NCBI GenBank assembly: GCA_963837105.1
Contig: CAWIMG010000001.1
Coordinates: 62,001 to 126,000 of the forward strand
Reading direction: 5' to 3'
Source of the DNA: UBA9676 sp963837105
GTDB lineage: Bacteria > Actinomycetota > Actinomycetes > Streptosporangiales > Streptosporangiaceae
Length of the DNA: 64,000 nt
Positions 62,364 through 64,000 of this stretch are shown one piece after another (position 1 is the stretch's first letter; every line of letters starts with the position of its first letter). A model generated the notes under the pieces. The model was not told the DNA's origin and did not search any database. It saw nothing but the letters and a program-made list of their open reading frames with translations. Position numbers and translations under genes: made by a program.

Positions 62364-63938
62364 TTACTGGCGGGCCAGGTTGGCGGCACCGCCACGGAGC
62401 ACGAACTTCTGGATCTTGCCGGTCGCGGTCTTGGGCAGTTCGGTCACGAAGCTCACCCCGCGCGGGGCCTTGAAGTGCGCGAGCCGTTCCCGGGCGAAGT
62501 CGATGATCTCCTGCTCGCTGGCCTGACCGCCGTCCCGGAGCACCACGAAGGCGTGCGGCGTCTCGCCCCACTTGTCATCCGGCAGGCCCACGATCGCCGC
62601 CTCCGCCACCGCCGGGTGGCGCAGCAGCACACCCTCGACCTCGATGGAGGAGATGTTCTCCCCGCCGCTGATGATCACATCCTTGATCCGGTCCCTGATC
62701 TCCACGTAGCCGTCGGGATGCAGCACCGCCGCGTCACCGGTGTGGAACCAGCCGTCGCCCATCGCCCGTTCGGTCGCCTCCGGGTCGTGGTAGTAGCCGG
62801 CCATGACCACGTTCCCGCGCACCACGATCTCGCCCAGCGACTGCCCGTCGGCGGGGACGTCGATGCCCTTGGCGTCGACCACCCGCAGTTCGCCGGAGGT
62901 CAGCAGTTCCACCCCGGTCCGGGCCTTGATCACCGCGCGGTCCGCGGGCGACAGCTCATCATGCTCGGGCAGCGGCGCGCAGACCGTGATGAACGGCGCG
63001 GTCTCGGTCAGCCCGTACACCTGGGTGACCACCCAGCCGAACTCTCCCTCCAGCCGCTCGATGGTGGCGGCGGCTGGCGGGGCGCCCGCGGTCACCACCC
63101 GCACCCCGGCCGGGACCTCGCCCCGGACCCCGGCGGGCGCGTTGGCCAGCGAGATCAGCACCGTCGGGGCGGCGCACATCGACCCCACCCGCTCGTCCCG
63201 GATGAGCCCGAACACCACGCCCGGGTCGATCTTGCGCAGGCAGACATGGACCCCGGCGGCGGCGGTCACGGTCCAGGTATAGGTCCAGCCGTTGGCGTGG
63301 AACATCGGCAGCGTCCACAGGTAGCGCTCGCCCACCCCGATCGGCAGGTGGATCAGGGTGCCGATGGTGTTGATCGCCGCGTTCCGGTGGGTGATCATGA
63401 CACCTTTCGGGCGGGCAGTGGTGCCGCTGGTGTAATTGATCGTCAGCAGGTCCCGTTCGGCGATCTCCGGCCGTTCGGGGTCGGGGCGGGCACCCGCGAT
63501 AGCCGTTTCGTAATCAACCCAGCCGTCCCGTGGGCCGCCCTCGAAGGCGACGAAGTGACGCACCCCTGGCAGCTGGTCCCGGGCCGCGTCCAGCGCGTCC
63601 AGGTAGTCGGAGTGGGCGCAGACCACCGACGCCCCGCTGTGGCCGATGATGTAGACGAAGTCGTCCGCGGTGAGCCGGTAGTTGATCGGCACCAGCACCG
63701 CGCCGATCTGCGGTACCGCGTAGAAGGACTCCAGCTGTGCGTGCGTGTTCGGGGCGATGGTCGCCACCCGGTCACCTGCCCGCACACCCAGCCCCTGCAG
63801 GGCCGCCGACCACCGGTCGCAGCGGTCGAAGAACTGCTCGTAGGTCAGCCGCAGGTCACCATCGATCACCGCCGTCCGGTGACCGTGCAGGTGGCGGGTA
63901 CGGCGGGCGAACTCCAGCGGGGTCAGCGGCACTTCCAT
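62364..63938 (-). CDS. AMP-binding acyl-CoA synthetase (fatty acid-CoA ligase type)
   Basis: An ANL-family ligase of 524 residues that activates a carboxylic acid to an acyl-AMP and then acyl-CoA. The P-loop is TINYTSGTTARPKGVM; the A4/A5 region reads TQVYGLTETAPF; the hinge region reads GWFHTGD and DVIISGGENISSIEVE; and the catalytic Lys lies in LPKTATGKIQKFV. The pattern fits medium- or long-chain fatty acid substrates, but the exact acid is unknown. The start ATG 63938 has AGAAGGA upstream; the frame is open to 63959. Confidence 0.92.
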   Translation of the reverse strand: MEVPLTPLEFARRTRHLHGHRTAVIDGDLRLTYEQFFDRCDRWSAALQGLGVRAGDRVATIAPNTHAQLESFYAVPQIGAVLVPINYRLTADDFVYIIGHSGASVVCAHSDYLDALDAARDQLPGVRHFVAFEGGPRDGWVDYETAIAGARPDPERPEIAERDLLTINYTSGTTARPKGVMITHRNAAINTIGTLIHLPIGVGERYLWTLPMFHANGWTYTWTVTAAAGVHVCLRKIDPGVVFGLIRDERVGSMCAAPTVLISLANAPAGVRGEVPAGVRVVTAGAPPAAATIERLEGEFGWVVTQVYGLTETAPFITVCAPLPEHDELSPADRAVIKARTGVELLTSGELRVVDAKGIDVPADGQSLGEIVVRGNVVMAGYYHDPEATERAMGDGWFHTGDAAVLHPDGYVEIRDRIKDVIISGGENISSIEVEGVLLRHPAVAEAAIVGLPDDKWGETPHAFVVLRDGGQASEQEIIDFARERLAHFKAPRGVSFVTELPKTATGKIQKFVLRGGAANLARQ

Positions 63939-64000
63939 GACGGTCCTTCTGCTCGGCACAGTTATCCCGAAACGCTAGTACGTCTGGCCGCAAAGTCACG

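Overview
The window is GC-rich chromosomal DNA (roughly 70 % or more by eye) from an actinomycete. The evidence is a BldD developmental regulator, the actinobacterial integration host factor MihF, a PASTA-type serine/threonine kinase, an F420-dependent (LLM-class) oxidoreductase, an actinobacterial PriA without helicase motifs, frequent GTG starts and 4-base gene overlaps. A sporulating, mycelial lineage (Streptosporangiales-like) is plausible, but the genus is inference. No tRNA, rRNA, IS element, prophage or CRISPR was found. The region is mostly conserved primary metabolism.

Layout. 0.4-12 kb: a minus-strand block with nusB, efp and a frameshifted Xaa-Pro peptidase, and further along the tight shikimate operon aroC-aroK-aroB-aroQ. 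Between these two parts sit a GNAT enzyme, a PadR regulator, a drug-type ABC exporter (DrrAB-like) and an LLM oxidoreductase, which look like an insertion into an otherwise conserved cluster. 11-14.4 kb: a frameshifted SseB-family gene and two unrecognised genes, the second with a long Pro/Ala linker. 14.6-24 kb: an aldose epimerase, a MobA-like transferase plus XdhC, hisG, riboflavin genes ribE-ribBA-ribH behind an FMN riboswitch, an ECF sigma factor with its YCII/DGPF partner, and rpe. 24-36 kb: DUF2786 protein, HTH protein, rsmB, fmt, def, priA, metK, coaBC, rpoZ, gmk and mihF. 36-46.5 kb: the pyrimidine operon pyrR-pyrB-pyrC-carA-carB-pyrK-pyrD-pyrF, preceded by a PyrR RNA-binding loop, with bldD divergent from it. 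47-59 kb: a transporter remnant, a HEPN protein, GNAT, metF, a polyprenyl synthase, an Rv2175c-like DNA-binding protein, an NAD(P)/FAD oxidoreductase, a PknL-like PASTA kinase, a GT39-like membrane glycosyltransferase, and a DAHP synthase behind an aromatic leader-peptide attenuator. 59-64 kb: a sensor-like membrane protein, thiI, a peroxiredoxin and an acyl-CoA synthetase.

How they work together. DAHP synthase (aroF) and aroB/Q/K/C supply five of the seven steps to chorismate; aroE and aroA are not here. The pyr operon supplies everything to UMP except PyrE. Three RNA-level controls can be read directly: the FMN riboswitch, the PyrR loop that sequesters the pyrR ribosome site, and the Phe/Trp/Tyr attenuator. 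BldD appears to control itself through a box that overlaps its -10 element.

Caution on sequence quality. Six genes are each disrupted by what looks like a single-base insertion or deletion: the Xaa-Pro peptidase, the SseB-family gene, the 12.7-14.4 kb gene, the DUF2786 gene, carB near its start, and the glycosyltransferase near its end. def, gmk and possibly one small HTH gene lack a normal start codon where one is expected. carB and gmk are normally essential, so assembly or read error is the simplest explanation for most of these, but each is listed so it can be checked. No clearly new system was found. The least explained items are the 12.2-14.4 kb gene pair and a palindromic repeat shared between 6.57 kb and 42.35 kb.
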